Origin: Burhinus oedicnemus
Lineage: Eukaryota; Chordata; Aves; Charadriiformes; Burhinidae
Length of the DNA stretch: 64,000 nucleotides
Direction: 5' to 3'
Assembly (NCBI GenBank): GCA_008921705.1
Contig: VFFE01007188.1
Location: 50,716-114,715 of the forward strand
The translations under genes were made by a program, and so were the position numbers. Below the pieces are notes generated by a model. That model worked only from the letters and a program-made list of their open reading frames with translations. It was not told where the DNA came from and searched no databases. How positions within the stretch are numbered: position 1 is the stretch's first letter; every line of letters begins with the position of its first letter. Positions 11,827 through 23,473 of the stretch are shown here, one piece after another.

Positions 11827-11927
11827 AGTCAAGCAGGACCTTACTTTCACAAACCCATGCTGACTGGGCCTGATCCCCTGGTTGTCCTGCATGTGCTGTG
11901 TAATTACACTCAGGATGATCTGTTCCG
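11827..11927 (-). mobile_element. CR1-B, 5' remnant beyond the nested CR1-C
   Basis: Continues the minus-strand CR1-B: TAGTCAAGCAGGACCTTAC, CCCATGCTGACTGGGCCTGAT and CAGGATGATCTGTTCC match the corresponding stretches of CR1-I (38915-39010) and CR1-F (29815-29905). It codes for the region around [12 protein letters not shown]. The element is 5'-truncated near 11927. Confidence 0.9.
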
Positions 11928-14900
11928 TAACATATAAGTAACTATTTTCATGCTTAACAGAGAAAATCATGAATAAGTTACATCACTGCTCACAAAGGTA
12001 AATTAATCCATTAAGTAAAGTGAAGTTTTTAACACGTGCCCACTGCATGCTAAAGTGATAATCTCTAAACACACACACACAGACACACAGACAAGGACAC
12101 ACACATCGGTTTTCAGAACATCTTTGAAGTGTTTTGATTTATTATGTTGAAAACCTTGTAAAAATATTTTTACTTGCTTGGTTAGTATTCAATTGTGCAA
12201 TAAAATTATCTGCCACTGACAATATTTCCCATTTTTGCTGAAATCTAACACCGTCCAAATACTTTCTGTTTTGTTTAATACAAACAGCTATTAAATCAAG
12301 CCCTAAGATTTCTGGAACTCATAGTGCACAGAACTACGTAGTTACAAAGACCACCAAAAGAAGCCACTTTTTAAAATTTGCAAGTCTTAAGGAGGACCCT
12401 GATGGAACCAGTGATCTTTCAGGGTTTTAGAAGATCTATGATGACTCAAATTAGAGTGCTTTAGGTGCATTTGAAGTTGACTAAACAAAATAAACTAAAA
12501 AGCAAGTTTTTCCTGAATGTCATCTGCAAAACTATTGATGAGAAACAATGAGAATACTTATTTTACAAAGTCAACTTGCAAAGCTAAGTGAGCTTCTTTA
12601 TCTCCTAGATGCGGAGGTTGTAAGGAACACAATGGTACTAGTATATAAATTCTGTCAAAGTTAAGTCTATAAACAATTCCAGTAAAACTTGCCAAACTGT
12701 CAGGCTGCTTCTATACTTTTTGCACTTTTTTTCAAGTAAGACATAAACAAAAGCCCTGCTGATATTAAATGACAAAAAGCGCTCTAGCTAATAGCATCTT
12801 TATGGAACTCCTGAAAAGCCAAAAAGGGAAAATATGACTGTTATTAGAAAACTTTTCATGGATAATCAAAATGTAAAACTCAGAGTGGATTTAAGTTATA
12901 GTGGCCCTTAGGAAGGTGCCTGAGGAAGACAGTGAACTGGCCATTACATTTGCTTAGAGATTTTTGCAAGAATTTAGAACAGCATCTTTGAAGAATGTTT
13001 TAAAGCAATTATTCCCAGTGGGAAAAAAATTAGACCTTTTTATATTTTCTCACAGTTCCTGTAAACAGGTTCTAGCATTGACTATGTATATAGAAGCTAA
13101 CAAGCAGAAGTCAGTGAAGAGTTTTATTTACTGAAGTTTTATCCAAGCATAAACTGTCTGGAGGAAAAACGTTTTGCTTGACGTTTTTAACAATGTGAAT
13201 TTTCCCTTGCTTTGACAGTATAATTCTCAGTAATACTGAAGCTGGAGTAGGTATCTTGGCAACAAAACCAACTCTTTGACAAACTCAGTGATGGTTTCCC
13301 TAAAGGTTTTGTTTGTGTGGCAGTACATTTCAGTATTTAAAGCATCAGTATCTTGTTTTTTGTCTATCATACATGTTTATATCTGACACCTAGTTTGAAA
13401 AAACAGCAGGCAGAGAGACAGCTCACAGTAAAGTCATGTACTATGAGATTTAAATATATAGTAATTTATTAAGCACCATTAGACCACACTGGAGAGAACT
13501 TGTAAGTATTCCCAGAATTTGAACAACACCCCTGTAAAACAAAAGTCTGAGTAAAGCTAGCTAGTACTAACTGAAAAAAGCAAACTTGAATTTGTAAGTT
13601 TGCAATAAGGATGCACATTCTGTTTGCATTGCATTTTTGCTCATTTGGTTGCTGTAACAGCTACCAAACTATAATAATAAAAACTAGAAATATTTTGAAG
13701 TTGAACACTATTGCAGATCTGGCTTCCAGTATTGTAAATCATTCTATCAGCAAATATTGTACAAACAGCTGCAGTTACAGAAATTTTGTAAAATTACCAG
13801 CATCAAAGATCAAACACTTTGCAGTGACTTAGAATCAGGATGCAACTAGGAAACTCTTTCAGGCACTGGCCTCAAATCTTTTCTCAGGATACAAAGAGCA
13901 AGCATGCATTAGGACGTTGTGTGCCATTTGACAGTGTGAAACATGGACAACCTTTGATACTCCAAATAAAAACCCAAAAAATTATTGACTTTGTGAAAAC
14001 CTTTCTAAGACTTATTTTATTTTGGCAGCACTGAACCAGGATCAAATGCTGAACTACTGAGTGAAAGAAAGAGGAAATACTTGTTCTAAATACAAGCATG
14101 ATGAATCTCTGCAATTGGGACATAGGAAACTGCAACTTCTGCAGTTACAACTTCTACTGACAAGAGTCACACTGCACACACTTATGAATGAGATATAAAA
14201 AGAATTCATCAGACCTTTCCAAATCCTTGTGAAGGGTTATAAAGTTATAAGTGTAAATTCATAATTTTTCATTGTTTTCTGTATATGGCATTGCAATCCC
14301 TTGAGAATCTGAGCAGCTAGACAGGTTCAGAGCAGATCTCATTGCTTGATTTCCGTATATTGCTGAAGATGTGCTTCTATTGAGCTCTCAGTCCTTGCAT
14401 TATAGATCCAAAAGAAAATAGAAGGAAATATCCTACTTAAGTTATTCTTCTATCTTGTGGTTCAGGAAGAAAGGAAAATTATGAGTTATCTCTCCCTTAT
14501 TTCAGTAATACTTCTGAGTTGTATATTGTTTATATACATCTTCAAATAACAAATATAAAATACTTGCTAAGAAAAAAATCTGGAAGTTGCATGGGGATGG
14601 AAAGACCCTAGTGTGGGAAACAATGCTAAGAGACAAAAAGTGTTGGAAGAGAAAAAAATATAAAGGGATTAGCTGATTATTGTTGCTAAAGATTATATTT
14701 AATTCAAACAGAAGGGTGCTGGATATATAAAAATCAGAAGTGGCTATGAGATTATATACATCATACACAGAAAAAATAACATAAACTTGTCATACATTGA
14801 AGACAATATTTTGAAGATTTGCAGAGTCCATGTATTAACGCTCTAGTACAATGATATGAGAGAACTAAGTTCCTGTTTTTCAGCATATCTTTTACTACTC

Positions 14901-15525
14901 TCTAAAACATGTTGATATTAATTATTGTTTGATATTCATAACCACAGTGTTTCTCCTACATAGAAAAAGCTTTTGAAGGATGCTGGGAAATGACAACTCA
15001 GTAAATATTTAGAGTTTATTACTCTTCCTAAAACGAAGCTCTAATAATGCAGATTGGATTCTGTCAAGGTTTTCACAGGACTAAATTTTCCTTGAGAAAT
15101 CAAGATTGGATTGTTCCTTTTGCTATATATGTATATTTTTAGACAGTACGTTTCTCAGTGATCCTTAAATACTATTTCAGTAAGGACTGGTTGAGTTGGT
15201 TCAAGAACATTGTCAGGAGCTGATGTTTTCTTTCATAGATTATTTTGTTATATACGTAGGTAACTCTTGACCTTAGCTCACTCAGAATTTTATATGAACA
15301 AGAGAAAAACAGAACTATGTCCCTTCAGTTAATGACTCTACTGGGTTTCAGCTAATCATATATGTACATTTAATTACAAAATACATTTGGGTACTACCTG
15401 TAAACATATTTACTGTTAAGCCCAAAGTCTGGACATGCTGAAATCTGATATTTTTCCACTTTATCAAGGGAAAAGCAAGTCCATTGATTGCTTACAGGTA
15501 CACAAGTTTCCAAAACTCTTTTAAG
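11928..15525. other. AT-rich noncoding DNA
   Basis: No recognisable gene or interspersed repeat. It contains a CA-rich microsatellite at 12068-12104 (annotated separately). Open frames are short and without recognisable domains. Confidence 0.55.
12068..12104. repeat. Imperfect (CA)n microsatellite
   Basis: CA-dinucleotide tract interrupted by AGACACACAG and AAGGA units. Simple repeat, no associated element seen. Confidence 0.85.
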
Positions 15526-15671
15526 TATCCTGGTTTGAGGTAGAACAGAACAAATTTTCTTTTCAATAATTTTACTTGTCAGTTAAACCTCTTCTAACTA
15601 ACTGCACTGACTGAAATTAATGGCATATTTTTCAGACAATGTCTGCTTCTAGCAGATAATGTCTGATGTTT
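15526..15671 (+). mobile_element. Truncated LTR fragment of the LTR1/LTR2 type
   Basis: TATCCTGGTTTGAGGTAGAA and the following bases align with the 5' end of LTR1 at 32483 (TGTCCTGGTTTGAGGTAAAA), then CTTTACTTGT/ATTTTACTTGT, CCTCTTCTAACT and CTGAAATTAA. It is more diverged than LTR1 and LTR2 and is cut off where the inverted LTR2 begins. It is therefore an older, 3'-truncated copy in plus orientation. Confidence 0.8.
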
Positions 15672-16404
15672 TGTCGTGGTTTGGGCCAGATTGGCCCAAT
15701 CCAGTGGAACGACAGATGCTCTCTCTCTCCTGCTCTGCTCGGGAGAAAGAAAGAGAAAGAAAAAAGAGACTTAAGAGTTTAGAAGTTAGAAGGAACTAAA
15801 CTACTTTAATGAAATATTGATAATAAAATAATAAAAAGAAAAATAATGAAATATATACAAAACCATATCAAGCTCCCAGGATGACAATCACGTCACCAGC
15901 AGGTGCTGGGGAAGTCCCAGACTGGACTCGGTGATGGACGGGAACTGGATTCCGGATCTGGATTCAGGATCGGGATCAAAGGCAGCCGCAGAGACAGAGT
16001 CCTCCTCGGATGCCGGCCATTGAAGAAAGAGAGCTGACCCTTTGATCCCTCAGCTTTTATACTGAGCATGAGGCAGATGGGATGGAATACCCTGTTGGTC
16101 AGTTTTGGGTCACCTGTCCTGTCCGCTCCTCCCTGCAGGTGTGACGCCTCTACGCTTTTCCGCTTCCGACCCTCCAACGGGGCAAGTAACAAAGTTGGCT
16201 GCCCTTGGTTGTTATAGCAATAAGTATAAGCAAGAGCCTCTCTGCATCCCATTCCTTGGCATCAGCTATGAACATGGGTCTTATCACTCTGAGAGCGAAC
16301 AGTTTTCTGCACAACATGCTGTTAATTTCAGCAGTTAGAAGAGGCCTAGCTAAAAAGTAAAGGTACTGAACAAAATTGGTCCTGTTTTACCTCAGACCAG
16401 GACA
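15672..16404 (-). mobile_element. LTR2, solo LTR of an avian endogenous retrovirus
   Basis: Minus-strand LTR. Read on the minus strand it starts TGTCCTGGTCTGAGGTAAAA and ends GGCCCAAACCACGACA, matching LTR1 end to end in opposite orientation. It carries a TATA-like TATAAAA (plus-strand TTTTATA at 16055-16061) and, relative to LTR1, about 50 extra AT-rich bases around 15790-15860. No 5-bp target duplication is visible (TGTTT on one side, ACCCC on the other). The left neighbour is an older LTR fragment and the right neighbour a CR1 missing its 3' end, so the locus was rearranged after or during insertion. No retroviral genes are present. The 5-bp duplication around LTR1 suggests the ERVL-like class. 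Confidence 0.85.
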
Positions 16405-17252
16405 ACCCCTCACCAGCTTCATTGCCATTCTCTGGACATGCTCCAGCACCTCAGTGTCTTTCAAGTAGTGAGGGGCCCAAAACAGAACACAGCATTTGAG
16501 GTGGGGCTTCACCAGTGCTGAGTACAAAGGGACAATCACCTCCCTAGTCCTGCTCACCACACTATTCCTGATAGAACCCAGGATGCTGTTGGCCTTCTTG
16601 GCCACCTGGGCACACTGCTGGCTCATATTCAGCTGCCTGTTGACCAGGACCCCCAGGTTCTTTTCTGCCAGACAGCTTTCCAGCCACTCTTCTCCAAGCC
16701 TGTAGTGCTGCATGGGGTTGTTGTGACGCAAGTGCAGGACCCGACACTTGGCCCTGTTGAACCTCATACCATTGGCCTTGGCCCATTGATCCAGCCTGTC
16801 CAGATCCCTCTGTTGAGCCATCCTACCCTCAAGCAGATCAACACTGCCACTTAATTTGGTGTCATTTGCAAACATAGTGAGGGTGCACTCTATCCCCTCA
16901 TCCAGATCGTTAATACAGATATTAAAGAGAACAGGCCCCAGTAATGAGCCCTGGGGAACAACACTTATGACCAGCCATGAACTGGATTTACTTCCATTCG
17001 CCACCACTCTTTCAACCCTAAACCATCCAACCAGTTTTTTACCTAGTAAAGAATACACTCATCCAAGCCATGAGCAGCCAGTTTTTCCAGGAGAATACAG
17101 TAGAAAATGGTGTTAAAGGCTTTAGTAAAGTCCAGGTAGACACATCCACAGCCTTTTCCTCATCCACCAAGCAGCTCACTTAGTCACAGAATGAGATCAG
17201 GTTAGTCAAGCAGGACCTGCCTTTCCTGAACCCATGCTGACTGGGCCTGATC
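16405..17252 (-). mobile_element. CR1-D, CR1 truncated at both ends
   Basis: Minus-strand CR1 whose 3' end (ORF2 tail, 3' UTR and octamer repeats) is missing. LTR2 abuts directly at 16404/16405, in the codons for the RRATKLV region. The 5' end is truncated near 17252, after CCCATGCTGACTGGGCCTGA. Positions 16578-16960 differ from CR1-B 10403-10785 by one base in 383 with no gap, while the sequence on either side is clearly diverged. Confidence 0.95.
16405..17252 (-). pseudogene. CR1-D ORF2 remnant (reverse transcriptase core)
   Basis: The longest uninterrupted part lies at about 16387-17058 and includes [13 protein letters not shown] (usual GVPQGS; the Gly is replaced), FANDTKLSG (catalytic Asp to Asn) and [17 protein letters not shown]. 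It then runs into the LTR2 junction. The upstream part (17060-17252), with the AFNT region, is frameshifted. The RT active site is disabled by both the FAND change and truncation. The Asn change is shared with CR1-B within the near-identical block. Confidence 0.9.
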
Positions 17253-17834
17253 TGACTCAGCAGAACCTTTTCTATTACACCGTCTTACTTGCTAGTAAAG
17301 CCATAGCTTATGATAGTCTAGGATATTTAACCTTGTAATAAATGGCTATGTTTAAGGATATGATTTTTTTCCTATGTGTTCTTGAAACAAATACCTAGCA
17401 CAGAAAGGAGGAAAATGTTCTCTAAATATGCTTAGGAATGGAACTTGAGAGAACATGGAGAAGCCTGAAGAAAACTGATTGTCATTGTTTCCTGGAGAAT
17501 GTGTTAAATATCCATAAGTATGTGGATACTTTTATCAGTGTATAAATCTCCAGAACCTTATTATTTTATCACAACAGTTTTTTGTTTGCTCAGGACCTGA
17601 CTGAACTTACGTTTTGTGTGGGTGCTTGTCAGCTCATAAGAAAATCAGTTTTAACTCTGATATGTTGTAGCAAGCAAAAAAGGAATGCCTTCAAACTCAA
17701 TCTTTCATCGCAAAAATAATATTATTCTCTGTAAATTTCAGACAGGTTTCCTCTAATTTGATGGGAAAAAGTGGAAAATATTTACTTTATATTTCTGTTT
17801 TAAAACAAATGAATTTTACTTAAGCTGCAAAAAT
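17253..17834. other. AT-rich noncoding DNA
   Basis: About 580 bp between CR1-D and CR1-E. Nothing recognisable apart from low-complexity A/T stretches. Confidence 0.6.
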
Positions 17835-17917
17835 AATCACGGAATCACGGAATTTTCAGACTTGGAAGGGACCTCTAGAAATCATCTAGTCCAACTCCCC
17901 TGCTAAAGCAGGAATGC

Positions 17918-20707
17918 CTACAGCACATTACTCAGGACTGCATCCAGGCGGGTCTTGAAAATCACCAGAGAAGGGCACTCCACAACCTCCCTGGGCAGCC
18001 TCTTCCAGTGCTCTGGCACCCTCACCATAAAGAAGTTTTTTCTTAGGTTTGAATGGAACTTCCGATGTTCCATCTTGTGCCCGTTGCCCCTCATCCTGTC
18101 ACTGGGAACCACTGAAAAGAGTCTGGCTCCATCCTCCTTCAACCCACCCTTTAGATACTTGTAAGCAAGACTAAGGTCTCCCCTCAGCCTTCTCTTCTCC
18201 AGGCTAAAGAGTCCCAGCTCTCTCAGCCTTTCCTCATCAGGGAGGTGCTCCAATCCCCCAATCATCTTTGTTGCCCTACGCTGGACTCTCTCCAGTAGTT
18301 CCCTGTCCCGCTTGAGCTGGGGAGCCCAGAACTGGACCCAGTATTCCAGTTGTGGCCTCACCAGTGCTGAGTAGAGGGGGAGAATGACCTCCCTCGACCT
18401 ACTGGCCACACTCTTCCTTATGCAGCCCAGGATTCCACTGGCCTTCCTGGCGACAAGGGTACATTGCTGGCTCATGGATAATTTACTGTCTGCCAGGACC
18501 CCCCGATCCTTCTCCTCCGAACTGCTTTCCAGCAGGTCCACCCCTAGCCTATAGTGGTGCCTAGCATTCTTTCCCCCCAGGCGCAGGACCCTACGCTTGC
18601 TCTTGTTGAACCTCATGAGGTTCTTCTCTGCCCAGCACTCCAGCCTGTCCAGGTCATGCTGGATGGCAGTGTGGCCCTCTGGGGTGTCAGCCACCCCTCC
18701 CAGTTTGGTATCATCAGCAAACTTGTTGAGGATACACTCTGTCCCCTCATCCAGGTCGTTGATGAACAAGACAGGACTGAGTATTGACCCCTGGGGGACA
18801 CCACTGGTTACAGGCCTCCAACTTGACACTGCGCCATTCATCACAACCCTCTGAGTTCTGTCACACAGCCAGCTCTGAATCCACCTTGCTGTCTCTTCAT
18901 CTAGCCCACCCTTCCTCAGCTTCCTAATGAGGATGTTATGGGAGACAGTGTCAAAAGCCTTGCCAAATTCAAGGTAGATGGTATCTACTGCTCTCCCCTC
19001 ATCCAGCCAACCACTTAAAACATCACAGAAGGCTGTCAGATTGGTCGAGCATGATTTACCTTTGGTAAATCTATGTTGACCATTTCCAATAACTTCCTGT
19101 TTTTCAACGCGTTTGGAGATGACATCCAGAACAAGTCACTCCATTACCTTCCCAGGGACAGAGGTGAGACTGACTGGCCTGTAGTTCCCTGTGTCCTCCT
19201 TCTTGCCCTTTTTGAAGATTGGAGCGATGTCAGCCTTCTTCCAGTCCTCAGGCACCTCTCCTGTTTCCCATGACCTTCCAAAGATGATGGAGAGTGGTCT
19301 AGCAATAACATCCGCCAGCTCTCTCAGCACTCGCGGGTGCATCCCATCAGGGGCCATGGACTTATGGGTGTCCAGTTTGGTCAAGCGGTCTCTAACCCAG
19401 TCCTCCTGAACTGAGGGAAAGTCTTCCTCTCTCCAGATCTTCCCCCTTGTCTCCAGGGTCTGGGATTCATGAGGGACAGCTTTAGCAGTGAAGACCGAAG
19501 AAAAGAAGGCATTCAGTAACTCCACCTTCTCTGTGTCTTCCACCACTAGGGTGCCCATCTCATTCATCAGTGGGCCTACATTCTCCCTAGTCTTCCTTTT
19601 TCTATTGATACACTGAAAGAACCTCTTCTTATTATCCTTAACTGCAGTGGCCAAGCTGAGTTCTGCTTGGGCTTTGGCCCTTCTAATTTTCCCTCTGCAC
19701 AGCCTCACTGCATCTTGCTATTCCTCATAAGTTGCCAACCCCTTTTTCCAAAGAATGTAAACTTTCCTTTTGTTTCTGAGGCCCAGCCAAACCTCTCTAT
19801 TTAGCCAGGCTGGTTTTCTTCCCCGTCGGCTCGTTTTTCTGGACATGGGGATGGCCTCCTGTGCTTTGAAGAGTTCCTGCTTAAAGTATGACCAGCCTTC
19901 CTGGGCACCTTTGCCCTTCAGGACTGTCTCCCAAGGGACACTCTCAACCATGCTTCTCAACAGGCTAAAGTCTGCCTTTCGGAAGTCCAGGGTGGCCGTT
20001 CTGCTGGCTCCCCACCTTGTTTCTCCAAGAACTGAAAACTCCACCATTTTCTGGTCGCTCTGCCCAAGATGACCTCCAACCTTTAGATCCCCCACAAGGC
20101 CTTCTCTGTTAACAAAGAGTAGGTCCAGTAGGGCACTTCCCCTAGTTGGCTCCCTCACCAACTGTGTTAGGAAGTTGTCTTCCACGCACTCCAGGAACCT
20201 CCGGGACTGTTCCCTCTCTGCTGTGTTATATTTCCAGCAGACATCCGGGAAGTTGAAGTCTCCCACGAGAACAAGGGCAATCGATTGCGAGACCTCTGCC
20301 AGCTGCTTATAGAATATTTCATCAGTCTCTACATCCTGACTGGGGGGTCTGTAACAAACTCCCACCACGATGTCTGCCTTATTGGCCTTCCCCTTGATTC
20401 TTATTCATAAACACTCAACACTGTCAATCACAATGTTAAGTTCTAGGCATTCAAAACTGCCCCTAACATAGAGGGCCACCCCGCCACCTCTCCTTCCTTG
20501 CCTATCCCTTCTGAAAAGTTGGTAGCTATCAATCACAGCACTCCAGTTGTGTGAGTCTTCCCACCACGTTTCTGTGATGGCAACTATATCATAATTCCCT
20601 TGCTGTACAATGGCCTCCAGCTCTTCCTGTTTGTTCCCCACGCTGTGTGCATTAGAGTAGATGCACTTCAGCTGGGCTAATTGTCCTGCCACCTTTTGGG
20701 GGGACAA
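17918..20707 (-). pseudogene. CR1-E ORF2: APE endonuclease plus reverse transcriptase, broken
   Basis: About 929 codons in one single frame, close to the full family length, interrupted by three nonsense codons: TGA at about 20402 (ECL*IRIKG), TAG at about 19715 (ATYEE*QDAV) and TGA at about 19133 (PGKVME*LVL). Endonuclease motifs at residues 1-230 are YSNAHSVGNKQEEL, AITETWW, GGGVALYV, VCYRPP and VGDFNFPDVCW. The catalytic SDH is SDQ (His to Gln), which should kill nicking. RT motifs are [24 protein letters not shown] (catalytic Asp to Glu), [13 protein letters not shown] and FADDTKLGG (intact). The tail runs to VLSNVL at the stop. In CR1 this protein nicks target DNA and copies the element RNA at the nick. 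This copy cannot, given the stops and two active-site changes. Confidence 0.93.
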
Positions 20708-20913
20708 GACCTAATTCCTACCTGATCATGCTCAGACACTTCTGTAGTTACCATCCTATCACTACCCCTCATGTCTTGACTACCACATGGGTCACCATCT
20801 CTCACCATCGTCAAACGGCAAGACCTTGCTAACATTTTTATCAAGAAACACTGGCATGCTGCTCCCAGCCTCTGCTTTAGTAATGCTGGTTCCATCCCCA
20901 TCCCCCTTCAAAC

Positions 20914-21999
20914 CTAGTTTAAAGCCCTATGAATGAACCCTGCTAATTCTTGTCCAGGATCTTTCTTCCCCTTCGGCTTAGGCTTTCTCCACCAGTTGCC
21001 AGCACTCCTGGTGACCTGCAGATCAACCCATGATCAAAGAAACCAAAGTTCTGCCAGTTACACCAGTCTCACAGCCGGGAGTTAATTTGCTGGCTCGTCC
21101 TGCTTTATCCCCTCATCAATCCCTGCAACTCGTGCGACAGAGGAGAACACTATTTGTGCTTCTGATCCCTTAACCAGCCGTCCCAGGGCCCTAAAATCAT
21201 TCTTCATTGCCCTTAGACTTCTGGCAGCTACCTCATCCCTACCTACTTGAAATATCAGTAGTGGGTAGTAATCTGAGGGCTGAACCAGGGTAGGGAGTTT
21301 TCTCCTTATGTCCTTAATCTTTGCCCCAGGGAGGCAGCTGACCTCCCGGTGGGATTGGTCAGGTCTACAAATGGGGCCCTCTGTTCCCCTCAGAATGGAG
21401 TCACCTACTACAATTACCCTTCTTTTTTTCTTAGTTGAGGAAGTTCTAAGGCGTGGGGTTGAGTGACTAGCCCTGGGCCACTCACTGGTTGGATTGTCCT
21501 CTCCATTCTCCTTTGCCTGGCCCTCAGTTTCCAAAGCCCCATACCTATTATGCAAGGGCAATTGGGAAGGTGAGGGGGGCCAAGAGGGGTTTCGCTTGGT
21601 TCTCTGAGGAGGGACCTGTCTCCACTCCCCCTTGTCCCTTAAGTCCCCTCCTTCTGCCTGGTGACAGGAGGGAAGGGGATCATCCACTTCTGGTAGGGCC
21701 TCTTCCTGCTGCCTGTGCCTCAGGGCATGGCTCCACTAATCTATTTCTCTTTCGAATTCCCTAATAGTTCTTAACCTTTCTACTTCCTCCCTGAGTTCAA
21801 CCACCTGCCTGAGCAGATCGTTTATTTGATCACACCGCACACAGGCGGTGTCTCTGGCTCCTTCTTATACCAGTGCCAGGCTCAGGCATACATTGCAGCA
21901 GGAGACCTGCATGGCCACAAGGTTGCGTGGGAGCACAGTTTGAGTTCCCACATTCTTTCTTGCATTTCTCACAATGGCTTTGGGCCGTCTAGTGGCCAT
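20914..21999 (-). pseudogene. CR1-E ORF1: zinc-finger/coiled-coil and esterase-like protein, broken
   Basis: Starts at the ATG of MATRRPKAIV (21999) and ends at the TAG after IHRALN (20914-20916), about 360 codons. The N-terminal third has paired cysteines, CCNVC and CVRC, that resemble a zinc-binding finger, followed by a heptad-like NDLLRQVVELREEVERLR coiled coil. The C-terminal half has an SGNH-esterase block I, VIVVGDSILRGTEG, as known for CR1 ORF1. The C-terminal block V reads TGGESLSRRG where CR1-H at 36669 onward has DGTHLTKGDK, so the block V Asp and His are absent. Stops include TAA near 21863 (LALV*EGARD), TAG near 21739 (REID*WSHA) and TAA at 21082, with a frame slip after the last. 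ORF1 protein binds element RNA in CR1 biology. This copy is dead. Confidence 0.85.
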
Positions 22000-22440
22000 G
22001 TTCTTCTCTTGAGCCAGGAGGTGACCAACCACTGCTCTCTGCCTCCCGCACGCCCTGAGCACATCCGCCTGCACGCTGATGTTCCTCCACTTGCACTCAC
22101 CCAGTCCGTGGCTGGTTCATCGCAAGGCTTGCATAGACCTACCATGCGAGATGCTGCACCCTGCTCGCCTGCTCTCGCCGCGGTGACGCCCACTGGCCGC
22201 CTGCGTGCTGGGTGCGCAGTGGCCGGCCGCTGCGCTCCGGGACCGCTCGTTTAGAACTGCCGCGTGTGGTGTTGGCTCTGCCCCCTGCCTCGTCAGCAGC
22301 CCGGCCTCGAACTGCTGGTTCTGTCACGAGCTAGTCGCTTTTCCCAGCTTTGAAAACCCCCCAAAAGAGCCCCTTGCCAGCCTTTTCCGCCTCGATCCCC
22401 TTCCCCAGCACGGGCTTACCTGCACTGGAGCTGGTCTCCT
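22000..22440 (-). promoter_or_regulatory. CR1-E 5' UTR / internal promoter region, CpG-rich
   Basis: The only markedly GC- and CpG-rich stretch of the window, densest at about 22145-22260 (CGCCGCGGTGACGCCC and neighbours). In full-length CR1 this position holds the 5' UTR and promoter. On the minus strand, CAGGTAAGC at 22422-22414 is a good match to a 5' splice donor. The exact element start (about 22440-22460) was set where AT-rich flank resumes. I saw no clear TATA box. Confidence 0.7.
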
Positions 22441-23457
22441 CCATCTATTGCTTCTCCGTGATTTTATAGAATTGCATTGAGCTTTTAGATGCCAACCCTA
22501 ATCAAAATAATAATAATTAAACATCTTATTACAGGTATACTTAAATATTTACAGCTTAAACATTCTACGTTGTGTTGTACAAATATACATATGTGTATAT
22601 GTTGCTTCTTTATATATATTGCAGCTATTTAAACAATCGGGCATGTTAAAAAAAAAAAAACCTCTAAATTCTTTCAGATTTAATAAACTTCAAAATTTTT
22701 CATTTTAGGTTCAAGTCAGAATATTCTGGTTACCAAATAAAGCATTTAAATAGATTTGACTGAGTTAGTAGTCCTATAAAGAGAATACAGGCTGATAAAA
22801 TACATTTGGATTTGAACATTCCTGTTGCATACCAGATGGTGTGGCCTACATACTATGATGGTAATTATGGCAGCTTTTTCTAACATTATGTGTAAACAAA
22901 GAACTCTTCAACGTCACTAACAATGTTTTCCTTCCAAAAAGGAAACAGTATTCTGTTAATAGCCAACTATTATTCAAAGACGTAACAATAACAGTTCAGA
23001 TTCACAGAATAAAATATTTCCATACCCTCTAGAATTCCTTTAACTCACAAACATAAGAATAAGTATTTTGGATTGTATGTTTTTAGGGACAATTATATTT
23101 TAATAAATTTAATACATGCTAAAGTGAGGAGTGTCTTATCCTCCTTTGAACAAAATGTGAAGGTTTTCATAACACTGGTAATGGAAATAAGAACATAGAC
23201 CTGAATCACAGTTTGGATGTGAGCCTTCCAGAGCTTCTGTATTTGTAACTGACATTTGAGGAGAGAAATGGAAAGAAGTCGAAAAGTTTGTTTTGGATAT
23301 TTCTGAGAGAGAAAAGCAGCAAATCCTGATATTAAATCAGACTTCCCTTTCCTTTTTTCATTTCGCTTCTTCCTAGGATATGAGTAAATGACATTTCAGA
23401 AACCCAGTAACATGATTAACTGATTAACCAGGATAATCAAAATTTCCTTCTTTTTCC

Positions 23458-23473
23458 TTTTTTTTTTTTTTTT
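23458..23473. repeat. Poly(T) tract
   Basis: Run of about 16 T on the plus strand. No element identified next to it. Confidence 0.8.

Larger units (their letters stand above)
17835..22440 (-). mobile_element. CR1-E, near full-length CR1 LINE
   Basis: Minus-strand element of about 4.6 kb, the expected size of a complete CR1. From the 3' end it comprises two ATTCCGTG-type terminal octamers (17835-17850), a short 3' UTR, ORF2 (17918-20707), a spacer, ORF1 (20914-21999) and a GC- and CpG-rich 5' UTR to about 22440, where AT-rich flank resumes. All other CR1 copies here are 5'-truncated or internally deleted. It is the same lineage as CR1-G. Both ORFs are disabled, but mainly by in-frame nonsense changes, so it is a moderately young dead copy. 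Confidence 0.93.

Noticed and set aside
19770..20072. Plus-strand frames over CR1 elements (for example 19770-20072, 10017-10331, 48303-48491).
   Set aside because: They are antisense shadows of CR1 ORF2; their translations recur as complementary strings in every CR1 copy.
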